DNA of 64,000 bases from Paenibacillus pabuli (GCF_039831995.1 NZ_JBDOIO010000004.1:558001-622000), one strand, 5' to 3'. Shown: positions 48,816-58,614, numbered from the stretch's first letter. The notes: generated by a model from the sequence alone, not told the origin. Translations and numbers: made by a program.

Positions 48816-49403
48816 ATGGAAAAGAAGCCACTGAACATACCGCTAATCACCGACGCAGTAGAACTGCAAAACATGGTGGGTGAGCCTCATGAGCACGTGA
48901 GAAACAAAGCGATATCGTTTGTGGACTCCCATGTTGAACATTTTTTATCCATGTCACCATTATTTTTTCTGTCCAGTTCCGATGGGGAAGGAAGAAGCGA
49001 TGCATCTCCCCGGGGAGACGAAGCAGGTTTCGTGAAGGTTCTTGATCCGTATCGGTTAGTTTACCCCGAACGTCCGGGCAATCGCCGAATCGACTCGCTG
49101 TTGAACATCTTAACCAACCCAGGCGTGGGCATGCTTTTCCTTATCCCGGGCATGAATGAAGTGTTGCGGATTAATGGAACGGCTTCTATTACGAAGGATG
49201 AGGATTTTATCAACAGTATGGGCTGGACGGGAAAAACGATAGGAGCAGCGGTTATTGTAGAGGTGAATGAATGCTTTATCCATTGTCCGAGAGCCTTCAA
49301 GCAGTCGGGACTGTGGTCTTCCGAGACTTGGGTGGATAAGGAAAGTTTGCCTTCGACCATGGATATGTTCCGTGCCCATCTGCAAATCAACGGCTTGTTA
49401 TAA
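48816..49403 (+). CDS. PPOX-class FMN flavoprotein (pyridoxamine 5'-phosphate oxidase-like)
   Basis: The 195-residue protein has the split-barrel pattern HFLSMSPLFFLSSSDGEGRS, DASPRGDEAGFVKVLDPYRL, RIDSLLNILTNPGVGMLFLI and LRINGTASITKDEDF. This fits the MSMEG_1061-type PPOX family, probably an FMN-dependent reductase of unknown substrate. The ribosome site is weak (GGGGACGAATA). A TATAAT box at about 48748-48753 could serve as its -10. The gene is monocistronic. Confidence 0.85.
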   Translation: MEKKPLNIPLITDAVELQNMVGEPHEHVRNKAISFVDSHVEHFLSMSPLFFLSSSDGEGRSDASPRGDEAGFVKVLDPYRLVYPERPGNRRIDSLLNILTNPGVGMLFLIPGMNEVLRINGTASITKDEDFINSMGWTGKTIGAAVIVEVNECFIHCPRAFKQSGLWSSETWVDKESLPSTMDMFRAHLQINGLL

Positions 49404-49420
49404 AGTGAGTGACTATGGAT

Positions 49421-49476
49421 TTGTTTTTATAAAATCGGGGTACTATAATTGGAGTTGTACAAACATTCTAACTCCA
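49421..49476 (+). promoter_or_regulatory. Promoter of the alcohol dehydrogenase gene with an inverted repeat at the start site
   Basis: TTGTTT at 49421-49426 and TATAAT at 49444-49449 are 17 bases apart. TGGAGTT-N13-AACTCCA at 49450-49476 follows directly and covers the probable start site, so it could be an operator or a 5' hairpin just before the ribosome site GGAGG at 49479-49483. Confidence 0.6.
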
Positions 49477-49494
49477 TTGGAGGCGACATAGATT

Positions 49495-50658
49495 ATGAGA
49501 TCTTTTCAATTTTATAACCCTACCCGTCTGATCTTCGGTAAAGGACAACTGGAAGCGTTGAAAACCGAAGTACCGAAATACGGCAAACGGGTTTTGCTTG
49601 TATATGGCGGCGGCAGCATTAAACGCAGTGGTCTGTATGACCAAGTGATCGGCTTGCTTAAGGAAATTGGAGCGAAAGTTACTGAACTGGCGGGCGTGGA
49701 ACCGAACCCGCGTCTTTCGACTGTTCATAAAGGGGTAGACCTCTGTAAAACCAATGACATCGAACTGATTCTCGCCGTAGGCGGCGGTAGTGTGCTGGAC
49801 TGTGCCAAAGCGATTGCCGTAGGTGCAAAATACGATGGAGACATGTGGGATTTTGCTCAGCGTAAAGCGGTTGCCCAGGATGCACTTCCACTTGGTACCG
49901 TACTGACCATGGCAGCGACCGGTTCCGAGATGAACTCCGGTTCCGTTATTACAAATCAGGATACACAGGAAAAATTGGGCTGGGGCAGTGCGTATTCATT
50001 CCCTGCGTTCTCTATCCTTGATCCGGTTAATACATATACCGTGCCTTTGGATCAGACCGTATATGGCATGGTTGACATGATGTCTCACGTATTGGAGCAC
50101 TATTTCCACCTGGACGCCAACACGCCAGTACAGCTTGGCTTCTGTGAGACGATTCTGCGTACCGTTATGGATGCAGCACCTCGTTTGGTAGAGGATCTGG
50201 AAAACTATGAGCTGCGCGAAACCATTCTCTACTGTGGTACGATGGCCTTGAACGGTGTACTGAACATGGGACTTGCCGGTGACTGGGCAACCCACAACAT
50301 TGAACACGCAGTATCTGCTGTGTATGACATCCCACATGGCGGGGGTCTGGCCATTTTGTTCCCGAACTGGATGAAACACAACCTGGACGTAAATGTGGAT
50401 CGTTTCAAACGATTAGCTATTAATGTCTTTGATGTGAATCCTGAAGGTAAATCGGATAAACAGGTAGCCGAGGAAGGAATCGAAGCTTTGCGCCAATTCT
50501 GGACGTCCATCGGTGCGCCTAGTCGCCTCGCTGACTATGACATTGACGACAGCCAGATTGATGTCATGGCAGACAAGGCGATGCTGTTTGGCCCATTTGG
50601 TAACTTCAAGAAGCTGCAGCGTGAAGATGTTGTATCCATTTACAAGGCTTCTCTGTAA
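49495..50658 (+). CDS. Iron-containing alcohol dehydrogenase (YugJ/BdhA-like)
   Basis: The 387-residue group III dehydrogenase has [17 protein letters not shown], the NAD(P) loop [35 protein letters not shown], and the metal histidines in [14 protein letters not shown] and [20 protein letters not shown]. It resembles NADH/NADPH-dependent butanol dehydrogenases and B. subtilis YugJ/YugK. The physiological aldehyde is not known. TTGGAGGCGAC precedes the ATG. Confidence 0.92.
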   Translation: MRSFQFYNPTRLIFGKGQLEALKTEVPKYGKRVLLVYGGGSIKRSGLYDQVIGLLKEIGAKVTELAGVEPNPRLSTVHKGVDLCKTNDIELILAVGGGSVLDCAKAIAVGAKYDGDMWDFAQRKAVAQDALPLGTVLTMAATGSEMNSGSVITNQDTQEKLGWGSAYSFPAFSILDPVNTYTVPLDQTVYGMVDMMSHVLEHYFHLDANTPVQLGFCETILRTVMDAAPRLVEDLENYELRETILYCGTMALNGVLNMGLAGDWATHNIEHAVSAVYDIPHGGGLAILFPNWMKHNLDVNVDRFKRLAINVFDVNPEGKSDKQVAEEGIEALRQFWTSIGAPSRLADYDIDDSQIDVMADKAMLFGPFGNFKKLQREDVVSIYKASL

Positions 50659-50681
50659 TAAACTGCATTCAATTATTAATA

Positions 50682-50723
50682 AAGGCCGCAAATCTCCACA
50701 ATATGGAGATTTGCGGTCTTTTT
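50682..50723 (+). terminator. Terminator after the alcohol dehydrogenase gene
   Basis: CCGCAAATCTCCA pairs with TGGAGATTTGCGG and is followed by TCTTTTT. Confidence 0.93.
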
Positions 50724-50783
50724 GCGTTAAATATCATGTAGAATAACCATTATCGGGTCTCGAATACAAATGAGGAAAGATTT

Positions 50784-50809
50784 TGAAACTTTTTGCGGGT
50801 GGCTACGTA
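50784..50809 (+). promoter_or_regulatory. SigW-type ECF promoter for nfeD-floT
   Basis: TGAAAC at 50784-50789 and CGTA at 50806-50809 are 16 bases apart, the consensus of SigW-family extracytoplasmic-function sigma factors. The orthologous yuaF-yuaG(floT) operon of B. subtilis is controlled by SigW. The site lies 64 bases before nfeD. Confidence 0.85.
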
Positions 50810-50872
50810 TTTATTTACATGAGGAATGCCCAGTGAGTTAGGAGTGACGGCAGAAGAGAGGAGGAACGGGGA

Positions 50873-51409
50873 ATGGAGTCCATCTATTGGGGGTGTCTAA
50901 TCGGAGGAGCCATATTTGCGGTCGTCAGCCTGGTGCTGGGTGACTTGATTGACGGATTGCTGGATGGAGCCTTTGAACTGCCAGGCATTGACTTTCTCAA
51001 ACCTGTTGTACTTGCTGGTTCCATAACAGCCTTTGGCGGAGCTGGAATCATGTTGACGCGTTATAGCTCAGTAAGTGCAATTGCGGGTCTTATCTTATCC
51101 CTGCTTATAGGTATTGCTGCTGCCATGCTGGTATTCTTTGCTTATATCAAACCGATGCGGAACAGTGAGGTTTCCATTGCATTTTCCATGAAAGAACTAT
51201 CCGGGAAAATCGGAGAGATTACGATTCCAGTACCTGAAAAGGGTTTCGGTGAGGTCATGATCCGTGTTGCTTCCGGTAACACGATTCATACCGCGTCCAG
51301 CTTCGAACATCGTCCTATTGCGGCAGGAGCGCGTGTTGTTGTGGTGGACGTTACGGAAGGTGTACTCCGTGTAGCAGAATGGGATGAAGATGTACTTAAA
51401 GACGTCTAA
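50873..51409 (+). CDS. yuaF: NfeD-family membrane protein (YuaF-like)
   Basis: The 178-residue protein has three hydrophobic segments (YWGCLIGGAIFAVVSLVLGD; PVVLAGSITAFGGAGIM; ISAIAGLILSLLIG-like AIAGLILSLLIGIAAAMLVF), then a cytosolic OB-fold (GKIGEITIPVPEKGFGEVMI, RVVVVDVTEGVLRVAEW). This is the short NfeD type without the protease domain, paired with a flotillin gene as in B. subtilis yuaF-floT. It helps organise membrane microdomains. GAGGAACGGGGA precedes the ATG. Confidence 0.88.
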   Translation: MESIYWGCLIGGAIFAVVSLVLGDLIDGLLDGAFELPGIDFLKPVVLAGSITAFGGAGIMLTRYSSVSAIAGLILSLLIGIAAAMLVFFAYIKPMRNSEVSIAFSMKELSGKIGEITIPVPEKGFGEVMIRVASGNTIHTASSFEHRPIAAGARVVVVDVTEGVLRVAEWDEDVLKDV

Positions 51410-51461
51410 GTAGGACGCGAGAAATTGTTTCGTCATCAATGGAATAAGGGGAGAGATGTGG

Positions 51462-53009
51462 ATGAATTTTGATATGGATGTGTTGTTGATTCCTGCTATT
51501 GTTGTAGGTGTTATTCTTGTTTTGGGATTGGCTTTCTGGGCAAGATACAAAACGGTCGGGCCGGATGAGGCGATGATCGTCACAGGTTCTTTCTTGGGTA
51601 ATAAAAATATTTCCGAAGATGAATCCGGTCGCAAGATTAAAATCGTACGTGGTGGCGGTGCCTTCATCTGGCCTGTGTTCCAGCAGTCCGAATTTATCTC
51701 ACTGTTGTCTCACAAGCTGGACGTATCCACGCCTGAAGTGTATACGGAACAGGGTGTGCCAGTTATTGCAGACGGTGTGGCTATTATCAAAGTTGGTAGT
51801 GCTGTGGAAGATGTAGCAACCGCAGCCGAACAATTCATTGGTAAACCCGTTGAAGCATTAAGAGGCGAAGCACAGGAAGTTCTGGAGGGGCATTTGCGGG
51901 CCATTCTCGGAACCATGACTGTGGAGGAAGTCTATCGAAATCGGGATCGGTTCGCTCAAGAGGTTCAAGGTGTGGCTGCACGAGATCTGAAAAAGATGGG
52001 TCTGCAGATTGTATCTTTTACCATCAAGGATGTTCGTGACAAACAAGGATATCTGGACGCGCTCGGTAAACCGAGAATTGCTGCCGTGAAGCGGGATGCC
52101 GAAATTGCGGAAGCGGAAGCGATGAGAGATGCGCGTATTCAAAAAGCAAATGCGGAAGAGCAGGGGCAGAAGGCTGAGTTATTACGTGATACCAATATCG
52201 CCGAAGCAGCCAAAGAGAAGGAATTGAAAGTAGCGATGTTTAAACGCGATCAGGATACGGCCAAAGCGGAAGCCGATCAGGCGTACCATATCCATGAAGC
52301 GCGTGCGAGACAGACTGTAGTGGAAGAAGAGATGAAGGTTGAACTCGTACGTAAAGAACGTGAAATTGATCTGCAGGAAAAAGAAATTATCGTGCGTGAG
52401 AAACAATATGATGCTGAAGTGAAGAAAAAGGCAGAAGCAGATCGTTATGCAGTTGAGCAGGCTGCCGAAGCAGATAGAACAAAAAGAATGCGCGAAGCAG
52501 AGGCAGTGCAATATTCGATTGAAACACATGCGAAGGCAACAGCAGAGCAAAAACGGCTTGAAGGTCAGGCTATGGCCGATGCAGAGCGGGCCAAAGGTAC
52601 TGCGGATGCAGAAGTCATTCGTTTGCGCGGTCTGGCGGAAGCCGAAGCGAAGGAAAAATTGGCGGAAGCGTTTCAGAAGTTTGGCGAGGCTGCTGTACTC
52701 GATATTATTGTCAAAATGCTGCCGGAGCTTGCAGGTAAAATTGCGGAGCCGATCTCATCCATTGATAAATTGACCGTGGTAGATACAGGTAAGGGCGAGG
52801 GTGCAGCACGTGTAAGTAACTATGTGACCGAGCTGATGTCCACGGCTCCGGAGATGCTGAAAAGCGTATCGGGCATTGATGTAGAGCAGTTAATCAAAGG
52901 TTTGACCAAGTCCAAAACACCAGCACCCGTTGCTGTTCAGCAAAGCGAGACTCCAACCACTCCATCTGTGATCGACAAGATTGTGGAAAGAGCTGGGGCA
53001 CAGGAGTAA
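51462..53009 (+). CDS. floT: Flotillin (FloT/YuaG, SPFH-domain protein)
   Basis: The 515-residue protein has an N-terminal membrane hairpin (VLLIPAIVVGVILVLGLAFW), the SPFH/band 7 domain (about 35-210), a long coiled coil with EA repeats (EIAEAEAMRDARIQKANAEE to about residue 390), and a C-terminal oligomerisation tail. It scaffolds membrane microdomains. AAGGGGAG fits the ATG at 51462 (8 bases) better than the one at 51456. It is co-transcribed with nfeD from the ECF promoter, and a terminator follows. Confidence 0.95.
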   Translation: MNFDMDVLLIPAIVVGVILVLGLAFWARYKTVGPDEAMIVTGSFLGNKNISEDESGRKIKIVRGGGAFIWPVFQQSEFISLLSHKLDVSTPEVYTEQGVPVIADGVAIIKVGSAVEDVATAAEQFIGKPVEALRGEAQEVLEGHLRAILGTMTVEEVYRNRDRFAQEVQGVAARDLKKMGLQIVSFTIKDVRDKQGYLDALGKPRIAAVKRDAEIAEAEAMRDARIQKANAEEQGQKAELLRDTNIAEAAKEKELKVAMFKRDQDTAKAEADQAYHIHEARARQTVVEEEMKVELVRKEREIDLQEKEIIVREKQYDAEVKKKAEADRYAVEQAAEADRTKRMREAEAVQYSIETHAKATAEQKRLEGQAMADAERAKGTADAEVIRLRGLAEAEAKEKLAEAFQKFGEAAVLDIIVKMLPELAGKIAEPISSIDKLTVVDTGKGEGAARVSNYVTELMSTAPEMLKSVSGIDVEQLIKGLTKSKTPAPVAVQQSETPTTPSVIDKIVERAGAQE

Positions 53010-53075
53010 GACGGCGTGCGGGAGATGCATGAAGCTCTATTGACCTTAACGTGATTTTTTGTTACTTTTTAAGCG

Positions 53076-53114
53076 AGACGTTCGGCGCGGTATGCCCGCG
53101 ACGAACGTCTTTTC
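53076..53114 (+). terminator. Terminator after floT
   Basis: AGACGTTCG pairs with CGAACGTCT around an inner GCGG/CCGC stem, with TTTTCGTT after. Confidence 0.88.
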
Positions 53115-53175
53115 GTTCATAACGAGGATGTGACTGAATCACATTCAAGATGGTGTGAAAAAAGAGGTGCAAACA

Positions 53176-54030
53176 TTGAGCAGCCTGCATGTAAACAAAG
53201 CGCTAAATAATAATGTAATTATTGCACAGCATCCTGAACATGGAGAAGTCGTCGTTATCGGTAAAGGCATTGGCTTTAACCGGAAAACGGGTGATATCCT
53301 TCCCTTGATGGCTGTGGAGAAGATGTTCATTTTGAAAAATCAGCAGGAGCAAGAACAGTACAAGCAGCTTCTTCCGCAAGTAGATGAGGCTTTGATTGAG
53401 ATTATTAACGAAGTCATTACCTATATTGCAGAGCGTACGGATGTCCCGCTTAACGAACATATTCATATTGCCTTGACTGATCATATTTCTTTTGCACTTA
53501 AGCGCAAAGAACAGGGCATTGTCATTCAAAATCCATTTTTATATGAAACCCGTGAAATCTATCCAGAAGAGTATCGGATGGGAGATTACGCCGTTCGCCT
53601 CATCAAGGAGAAGCTCGGTGTTGATCTGGGCATGGATGAAATTGGATTTATAGCCCTGCATATTTACAGTGCCATGACCAACCAGAACATTTCTCAAGTG
53701 CGCGAACACTCACAGTTGATTACCGATCTGGTGGGGATCGTATCGGATCGGCTGGAGTACTCGTTTGAAACGGAGTCGCTGGACTATTCACGTCTGCTTA
53801 CCCATCTTCGCTTTGCGCTGGAACGTGTGCGTCGGGGTGATAAGGTGGAAGAACTTCATAAGCTGGATTCCTTGCTCAAGTTGGAGTACCCCGAAATGTA
53901 CTCGCTTGCATGGAAGCTGACCAAAGTCATGGAAAAAAGGTTGAATCTTCCGGTCTATCCCGCAGAGGTTGGGTATCTGACCATCCATCTCCAACGACTG
54001 AATCAAAGGAAAGAAGAAGAGAAGCAGTGA
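53176..54030 (+). CDS. glcT: PtsGHI transcriptional antiterminator GlcT (BglG family)
   Basis: The 284-residue protein has the RNA-binding CAT domain (SSLHVNKALNNNVIIAQHPE, VVVIGKGIGFNRKTGD), then PRD1 with conserved histidines (NEHIHIALTDHISFALKRK, GFIALHIYSAM) and PRD2 (LLTHLRFALERVRRGD, VGYLTIHLQRLN). When glucose is present it binds the RAT in the ptsG leader and prevents termination; EII-Glc phosphorylates and inactivates it otherwise. I use a TTG at 53176 with AGAGGTG 6-7 bases upstream rather than the GTG at 53155. It precedes ptsG as in B. subtilis. Confidence 0.93.
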   Translation: MSSLHVNKALNNNVIIAQHPEHGEVVVIGKGIGFNRKTGDILPLMAVEKMFILKNQQEQEQYKQLLPQVDEALIEIINEVITYIAERTDVPLNEHIHIALTDHISFALKRKEQGIVIQNPFLYETREIYPEEYRMGDYAVRLIKEKLGVDLGMDEIGFIALHIYSAMTNQNISQVREHSQLITDLVGIVSDRLEYSFETESLDYSRLLTHLRFALERVRRGDKVEELHKLDSLLKLEYPEMYSLAWKLTKVMEKRLNLPVYPAEVGYLTIHLQRLNQRKEEEKQ

Positions 54031-54078
54031 AATATTCCCACGGATGGATTTGCGTCCTGAAAAATTTAGTGTAAAGGC

Positions 54079-54107
54079 TTGCACTGTTTTTGAAGTGATG
54101 CTACAAT
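54079..54107 (+). promoter_or_regulatory. ptsG promoter
   Basis: TTGCAC at 54079-54084 and TACAAT at 54102-54107 have 17 bases between. Transcription should begin about 54114, just before the RAT. Confidence 0.8.
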
Positions 54108-54144
54108 GGTGTCCGTAATCAAGCAACTGAAAAAAAACATAAGC

Positions 54145-54262
54145 GACGTGTTACTGACTCGATCAGGCATGAGTTTCTAGAGTGTGATTGTTCTTACCTT
54201 ATACAGGGTATGCTATACCCGAAGGTTGGTACAATTCACTTTATTAGCTTATGCCTTTTTTG
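54145..54262 (+). promoter_or_regulatory. GlcT RAT antiterminator and overlapping terminator in the ptsG leader
   Basis: The RAT-like segment GTGTTACTGACTCGATCAGG, continuing with CATGAG, lies at 54148-54173. Its 3' part, GGCATGAG (54166-54173), can instead pair with CTTATGCC (54248-54255), directly followed by TTTTTTG, to make the terminator. Between them lies a stable inner hairpin (ACCTT, GGGTAT/ATACCC, AAGGT; 54197-54226). The two folds exclude each other, which is the GlcT switch mechanism. Confidence 0.8.
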
Positions 54263-54319
54263 TTTTCCCTTGCTTGCATCACGACATACAGACTTAGACG
54301 AAAGGGTGAATACGACGCG

Positions 54320-56374
54320 ATGTTTAAAAAGCTTTTTGGCGTCTTGCAAAGAGTAGGTAAAGCTCTTATGCTACCTGTGGCCATTCTACCAGCGGCGGGC
54401 TTATTGCTCGGAATCGGTAATATGCTGGTGAATCCGGACTTTTTGCAATATGTAACGGCACTGGACACCCCTTGGGTGAACTCAATCGCGACAATCATGA
54501 TGAACGCAGGTCAGATCGTATTTGACAATCTGGCATTGCTCTTTGCTGTGGGTGTAGCCGTTGGGCTAGCTGGAGGCGAAGGTGTGGCAGGTCTTGCGGC
54601 CATCATTGGTTATCTGGTAATGAACGTCACTTTGGGTACCGCCGTTGGGGTAACACCAGCAATGATCGGCGAAGTACCGGGTTATGCCAGCATTTTGGGT
54701 ATTCCAACACTGAGTACCGGTGTGTTCGGAGGTATCATTATTGGTATAGCCGCAGCACTCTGTTACAATCGATTCTTCAAAATCGAACTGCCGTCTTACC
54801 TCGGGTTCTTTGCAGGTAAACGTTTTGTTCCGATTATCACTTCGGTTGTTTCCCTCTTGCTCGGGTTAATTCTGGTGGTTATCTGGCCGCCTATTCAAAG
54901 TGGGCTGAATGCCGTATCTCACTTCATGGTAGATACGAGTCCGACCCTGTCGGCATTCATTTTCGGAGTCGTGGAACGGTCCCTTATTCCGTTTGGACTT
55001 CATCACATTTTCTACTCTCCATTCTGGTTTGAATTCGGTGAGTATGTGAACAAAGCTGGAGACGTTATTCGCGGGGACCAGCAGATCTTTTTCAACCAAT
55101 TGCGTGATGGGGTAAACCTCACGGCGGGAACCTTCCAAGTCGGTAAATTCCCGTTCATGATGTTCGGTTTGCCAGCTGCGGCACTTGCGATGTACCATGA
55201 AGCAAGACCGGAGCACAAAAAGTATGTTGCAGGGATTATGGGTTCAGCTGCGCTGACCTCATTCCTTACAGGGATTACAGAGCCACTTGAATTCTCATTC
55301 TTGTTTGTGGCACCAGTACTGTTTGCAGTACACTGTATCTTTGCAGGTCTGTCTTTCATGACGATGCAAATTCTGGGTGTCAAAATCGGGATGACGTTCT
55401 CCGGTGGATTCATTGACTTCCTGATTTTCGGGATCATCCCGAACCGCACACCTTGGTGGGACGTTATTATCGTTGGTTTGATTCTTGCCGTGATTTACTA
55501 CTTCGGTTTCCGAATGATCATTCGCAAGTTCAACCTCAAAACACCAGGACGCGAAGAAGCAACACCTGAAACAAACTCCGGTGGAGGATCAGGTTCAACA
55601 GATGATCTGCCACACAATATTCTGGAAGCCTTCGGTGGGCAGCAGAATATCAAACATCTGGATGCATGTATCACTCGTTTGCGGATTGAAGTAAATGAGA
55701 AATCCAATGTAAATAAAGATCGTTTGAAACAATTAGGTGCATCTGGCGTGCTTGAAGTGGGTAATAATGTACAGGCCATTTTCGGTACACGTTCAGATAC
55801 AATCAAGTCCCAAATGCAGGACATCATTGCAGGACGTACTCCGGCACCAGCACCAGCTGCTGAGGTTAAACCTGCTCCTGAAGAGGAGAAGGCTGCGGGA
55901 GCAGAAGGCGAACGCATTATTGCTGAAGATATCGTCATGCCGGTCAATGGTGAATTGATGGATATCACAAACGTACCTGATCCGGTCTTTGCCGAGAAAA
56001 TGACAGGTGACGGTTTCGCTGTGCTGCCGCATGATGGCAAGATTACTTCCCCTGTATACGGTAAAGTGTTTAACGTATTCCCTAGCAAACATGCTGTCGG
56101 CATCATGTCTGACGGCGGCAAGGAAGTACTGGTTCATATAGGTGTCAACACGGTGAAATTGAAAGGTCAAGGTTTCAACGTGCTTGTGCAGGAAGGCGAT
56201 CTGGTATCGGCTGGTCAACCGATTATGGAAGTGGACCTGGAGTATGTGAAAGCTAACGCTCCTTCCATCATCTCGCCAGTGATTTTCACCAACTTGCCAG
56301 AAGGCTCCACGGTAACCCTGAAGAAGAGTGGAGTGCTGAAAATTGGCGATCAGCCAATCATTGAGATAAAATAA
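54320..56374 (+). CDS. ptsG: PTS glucose-specific EIICBA component
   Basis: The 684-residue protein has a EIIC membrane domain (VGKALMLPVAILPAAGLLLG, LIPFGLHHIFYSPFW, GITEPLEFSFLF), a linker, EIIB with the phospho-cysteine C450 (IKHLDACITRLRIEV), an alanine/proline linker, and EIIA with H606 (GGKEVLVHIGVNTVKL). It imports and phosphorylates glucose. I use the ATG at 54320 with AAAGGGTGA upstream. The open frame begins 23 codons earlier, inside the leader terminator, and that part is not protein-like. Confidence 0.96.
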   Translation: MFKKLFGVLQRVGKALMLPVAILPAAGLLLGIGNMLVNPDFLQYVTALDTPWVNSIATIMMNAGQIVFDNLALLFAVGVAVGLAGGEGVAGLAAIIGYLVMNVTLGTAVGVTPAMIGEVPGYASILGIPTLSTGVFGGIIIGIAAALCYNRFFKIELPSYLGFFAGKRFVPIITSVVSLLLGLILVVIWPPIQSGLNAVSHFMVDTSPTLSAFIFGVVERSLIPFGLHHIFYSPFWFEFGEYVNKAGDVIRGDQQIFFNQLRDGVNLTAGTFQVGKFPFMMFGLPAAALAMYHEARPEHKKYVAGIMGSAALTSFLTGITEPLEFSFLFVAPVLFAVHCIFAGLSFMTMQILGVKIGMTFSGGFIDFLIFGIIPNRTPWWDVIIVGLILAVIYYFGFRMIIRKFNLKTPGREEATPETNSGGGSGSTDDLPHNILEAFGGQQNIKHLDACITRLRIEVNEKSNVNKDRLKQLGASGVLEVGNNVQAIFGTRSDTIKSQMQDIIAGRTPAPAPAAEVKPAPEEEKAAGAEGERIIAEDIVMPVNGELMDITNVPDPVFAEKMTGDGFAVLPHDGKITSPVYGKVFNVFPSKHAVGIMSDGGKEVLVHIGVNTVKLKGQGFNVLVQEGDLVSAGQPIMEVDLEYVKANAPSIISPVIFTNLPEGSTVTLKKSGVLKIGDQPIIEIK

Positions 56375-56452
56375 GAAGTGTTCCGACAATGGCAAGCAAG
56401 TGTAAATATATGCAATGCCTAAATTAAACTATTTGAAAGTGAGATGATTGTA

Positions 56453-56728
56453 ATGCAACAAACATTCAGAATTACAGACGAAGATGGTATCCACGCACGT
56501 CCGGCGACAGCCCTGGTTAATACAGCTAACAAATTCAAAGGTGCAGAATCCTTTGCAGAAGCTAACGGTAAAAAAGTAACACTGAAATCCATCCTGGGCG
56601 TTTTGTCCCTCGGTCTGGAACAAGGCGACACCATCAGCATCATCGTTGAAGGCGAAGGCGAAGCTGAAGCTCTTCAAGCTCTGACTGACGTTATGGTTAA
56701 TGAAGGGCTGGGCGAAATTAATGCTTAA
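56453..56728 (+). CDS. ptsH: PTS phosphocarrier HPr
   Basis: The 91-residue HPr has the catalytic histidine H14 ([18 protein letters not shown], equal to His15 of other HPrs) and the regulatory serine S46 ([12 protein letters not shown]), the HPr kinase site that links to CcpA. Its presence supports carbon catabolite control and the cre-like site near kdgK. The ATG at 56453 is preceded by GTGAGATG. ptsI starts within its last codons (8-base overlap). Confidence 0.97.
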   Translation: MQQTFRITDEDGIHARPATALVNTANKFKGAESFAEANGKKVTLKSILGVLSLGLEQGDTISIIVEGEGEAEALQALTDVMVNEGLGEINA

Positions 56729-58433
56729 TGTTTCCGGGATCGCGGCTTCGGCGGGTATTGCTATCGCCAAGGCGTTTATCTTGGAGCATCCCGATTACTC
56801 TGTAGAAAAACGCCAAATCAACGACGTTGACGCAGAGATCGCGAAACTCGACTCAGCACTGGGCAAATCCCAGGCTGAGCTTGAGGCGATCAAAGAGCGT
56901 ACTTTACAAGAGCTTGGCGAGAAGAAAGCTGAAATCTTTGCTTCCCATTTGCTCATTCTGAATGACCCGGAACTGATTGATCCGGTTAAAGCGAAAATTG
57001 CCGACGAAAAAGTGAATGCAGAATTTGCACTCAACGAAACGGCATCGCAATTTATCTCCATGTTTGAGAACATGAAGAGTGCCTACCTGCAGGAACGTGC
57101 TGCAGATATGCGTGACGTTACCAAACGTGTGCTGAATCACTTGCTTGGTATCGACTTCATGAGTCCGGCTGAGATCAGTGAAGAAGTGATTGTGCTGGCG
57201 GAGGATCTGACGCCTTCCGATACAGCTCAATTGAACCGTCAATATGTGAAAGGTTTTGCAACCAACATTGGTGGACGTACTTCCCACTCTGCAATCATGG
57301 CTCGTTCTCTTGAAATCCCGGCTGTTGTGGGAACCAAAGACATTCTGGCTCAAGCCAAACAAGGCGATATGATTATCGTTGACGGCTTGGACGGTCATGT
57401 TCTGGTTAATCCAACAGATGAGGTAATTGCTGAGTATCGTTCCAAACAGGAACAATATGATGCACAACGTGCCGAGTGGAGAAAACTGCGTGACGAACCA
57501 ACCGTAACGGTGGATAACGTTCATGTGGAACTGGCAGCTAACATTGGTACGCCGAATGACGTTACTGGTGTTCTGGAGAACGGTGGAGAGGCTGTAGGCC
57601 TGTACCGTACCGAGTTCTTGTATATGGGCAGAGACAAGCTTCCTTCCGAGGATATTCAGTACAATGCTTACAAAGCCGTATTGGAAAAAATGGAAGGCAA
57701 ACCGGTTGTGGTTCGTACACTCGATATCGGTGGAGACAAAGAGCTTCCATATCTGGATCTGCCAAAAGAAATGAATCCATTCCTTGGTTTCCGTGCAGTT
57801 CGTCTGTGTCTGGACCGTCTGGATATTTTCCGTACGCAATTGCGTGCATTGCTGCGTGCAAGCGTACATGGTAACCTGCGTGTCATGTTCCCAATGATCG
57901 CAACACTGGGTGAATTCCGTGAAGCAAAAGCTGTCCTGCTCGAAGAGAAGGAAAAGCTGGTAGCTGAAGGTATTGCTGTTTCCGACAGCATTCAACTGGG
58001 CATCATGGTCGAAATTCCTTCGACTGCAGTTCTTGCGGATCAATTCGCCAAAGAGGTTGATTTCTTCAGTATCGGAACGAACGATCTGATTCAATACACT
58101 ATGGCAGCTGACCGTATGAACGAGCGTGTATCCTATCTGTACCAACCATACAACCCTGCTATTCTGCGTCTGGTGAAAATGGTCATCGATGCAGCACATC
58201 GCGAAGGTAAATGGGTTGGTATGTGTGGAGAGATGGCGGGAGACGAAACAGCAATTCCATTGCTGCTTGGTCTCGGACTGGATGAGTTCAGCATGAGCGC
58301 AACATCCATCCTGCCAGCTCGTAGCCAGATCACCAAGCTGTCCCGTGCGGACATGCAGGAACTGGCTGCTAAAGCGCTGGACATGCAAACTGCTGAGCAA
58401 GTGGTTGAATTGGTTCAAAGCATCAAAGCGTAA
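56721..58433 (+). CDS. ptsI: PTS enzyme I (phosphoenolpyruvate-protein phosphotransferase)
   Basis: The 570-residue enzyme has the active histidine H189 in [15 protein letters not shown], the PEP-binding [18 protein letters not shown], and [18 protein letters not shown], with the C-terminal [10 protein letters not shown] cysteine. It passes phosphate from PEP to HPr. The ATG at 56721 lies inside ptsH, giving coupled translation. Length is typical. The operon ptsG-ptsH-ptsI ends with the terminator below. Confidence 0.97.
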   Translation: MLNVSGIAASAGIAIAKAFILEHPDYSVEKRQINDVDAEIAKLDSALGKSQAELEAIKERTLQELGEKKAEIFASHLLILNDPELIDPVKAKIADEKVNAEFALNETASQFISMFENMKSAYLQERAADMRDVTKRVLNHLLGIDFMSPAEISEEVIVLAEDLTPSDTAQLNRQYVKGFATNIGGRTSHSAIMARSLEIPAVVGTKDILAQAKQGDMIIVDGLDGHVLVNPTDEVIAEYRSKQEQYDAQRAEWRKLRDEPTVTVDNVHVELAANIGTPNDVTGVLENGGEAVGLYRTEFLYMGRDKLPSEDIQYNAYKAVLEKMEGKPVVVRTLDIGGDKELPYLDLPKEMNPFLGFRAVRLCLDRLDIFRTQLRALLRASVHGNLRVMFPMIATLGEFREAKAVLLEEKEKLVAEGIAVSDSIQLGIMVEIPSTAVLADQFAKEVDFFSIGTNDLIQYTMAADRMNERVSYLYQPYNPAILRLVKMVIDAAHREGKWVGMCGEMAGDETAIPLLLGLGLDEFSMSATSILPARSQITKLSRADMQELAAKALDMQTAEQVVELVQSIKA

Positions 58434-58509
58434 TTTTGCGAGGGTTTTCCTCCGGATTTTAAGGTCTTTTCTTTTTCCGATGAATGGACTGCAGGAATGC
58501 AGTGATATT

Positions 58510-58546
58510 GCCGGTATCTGCGAACAGCGGATGCCGGCTTTTTTTG
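58510..58546 (+). terminator. Terminator of the pts operon
   Basis: GCCGGTATCTG pairs with CAGCGGATGCCGGC (one bulge) and is followed by seven Ts. Confidence 0.9.
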
Positions 58547-58614
58547 TGGGCTAATGTGAGATCATAAGGAATATAGAAAGAGACCGTTCACGCGTAGCGG
58601 AAAAGGACGGGAGT

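Noticed and set aside
56904..58418. A 504-codon open frame on the minus strand opposite ptsI
   Set aside because: It lies wholly inside ptsI, whose motifs are complete. The translation is rich in His, Cys, Gln and Phe with no recognisable domain, as expected of an antisense shadow. No ribosome site or promoter was seen.
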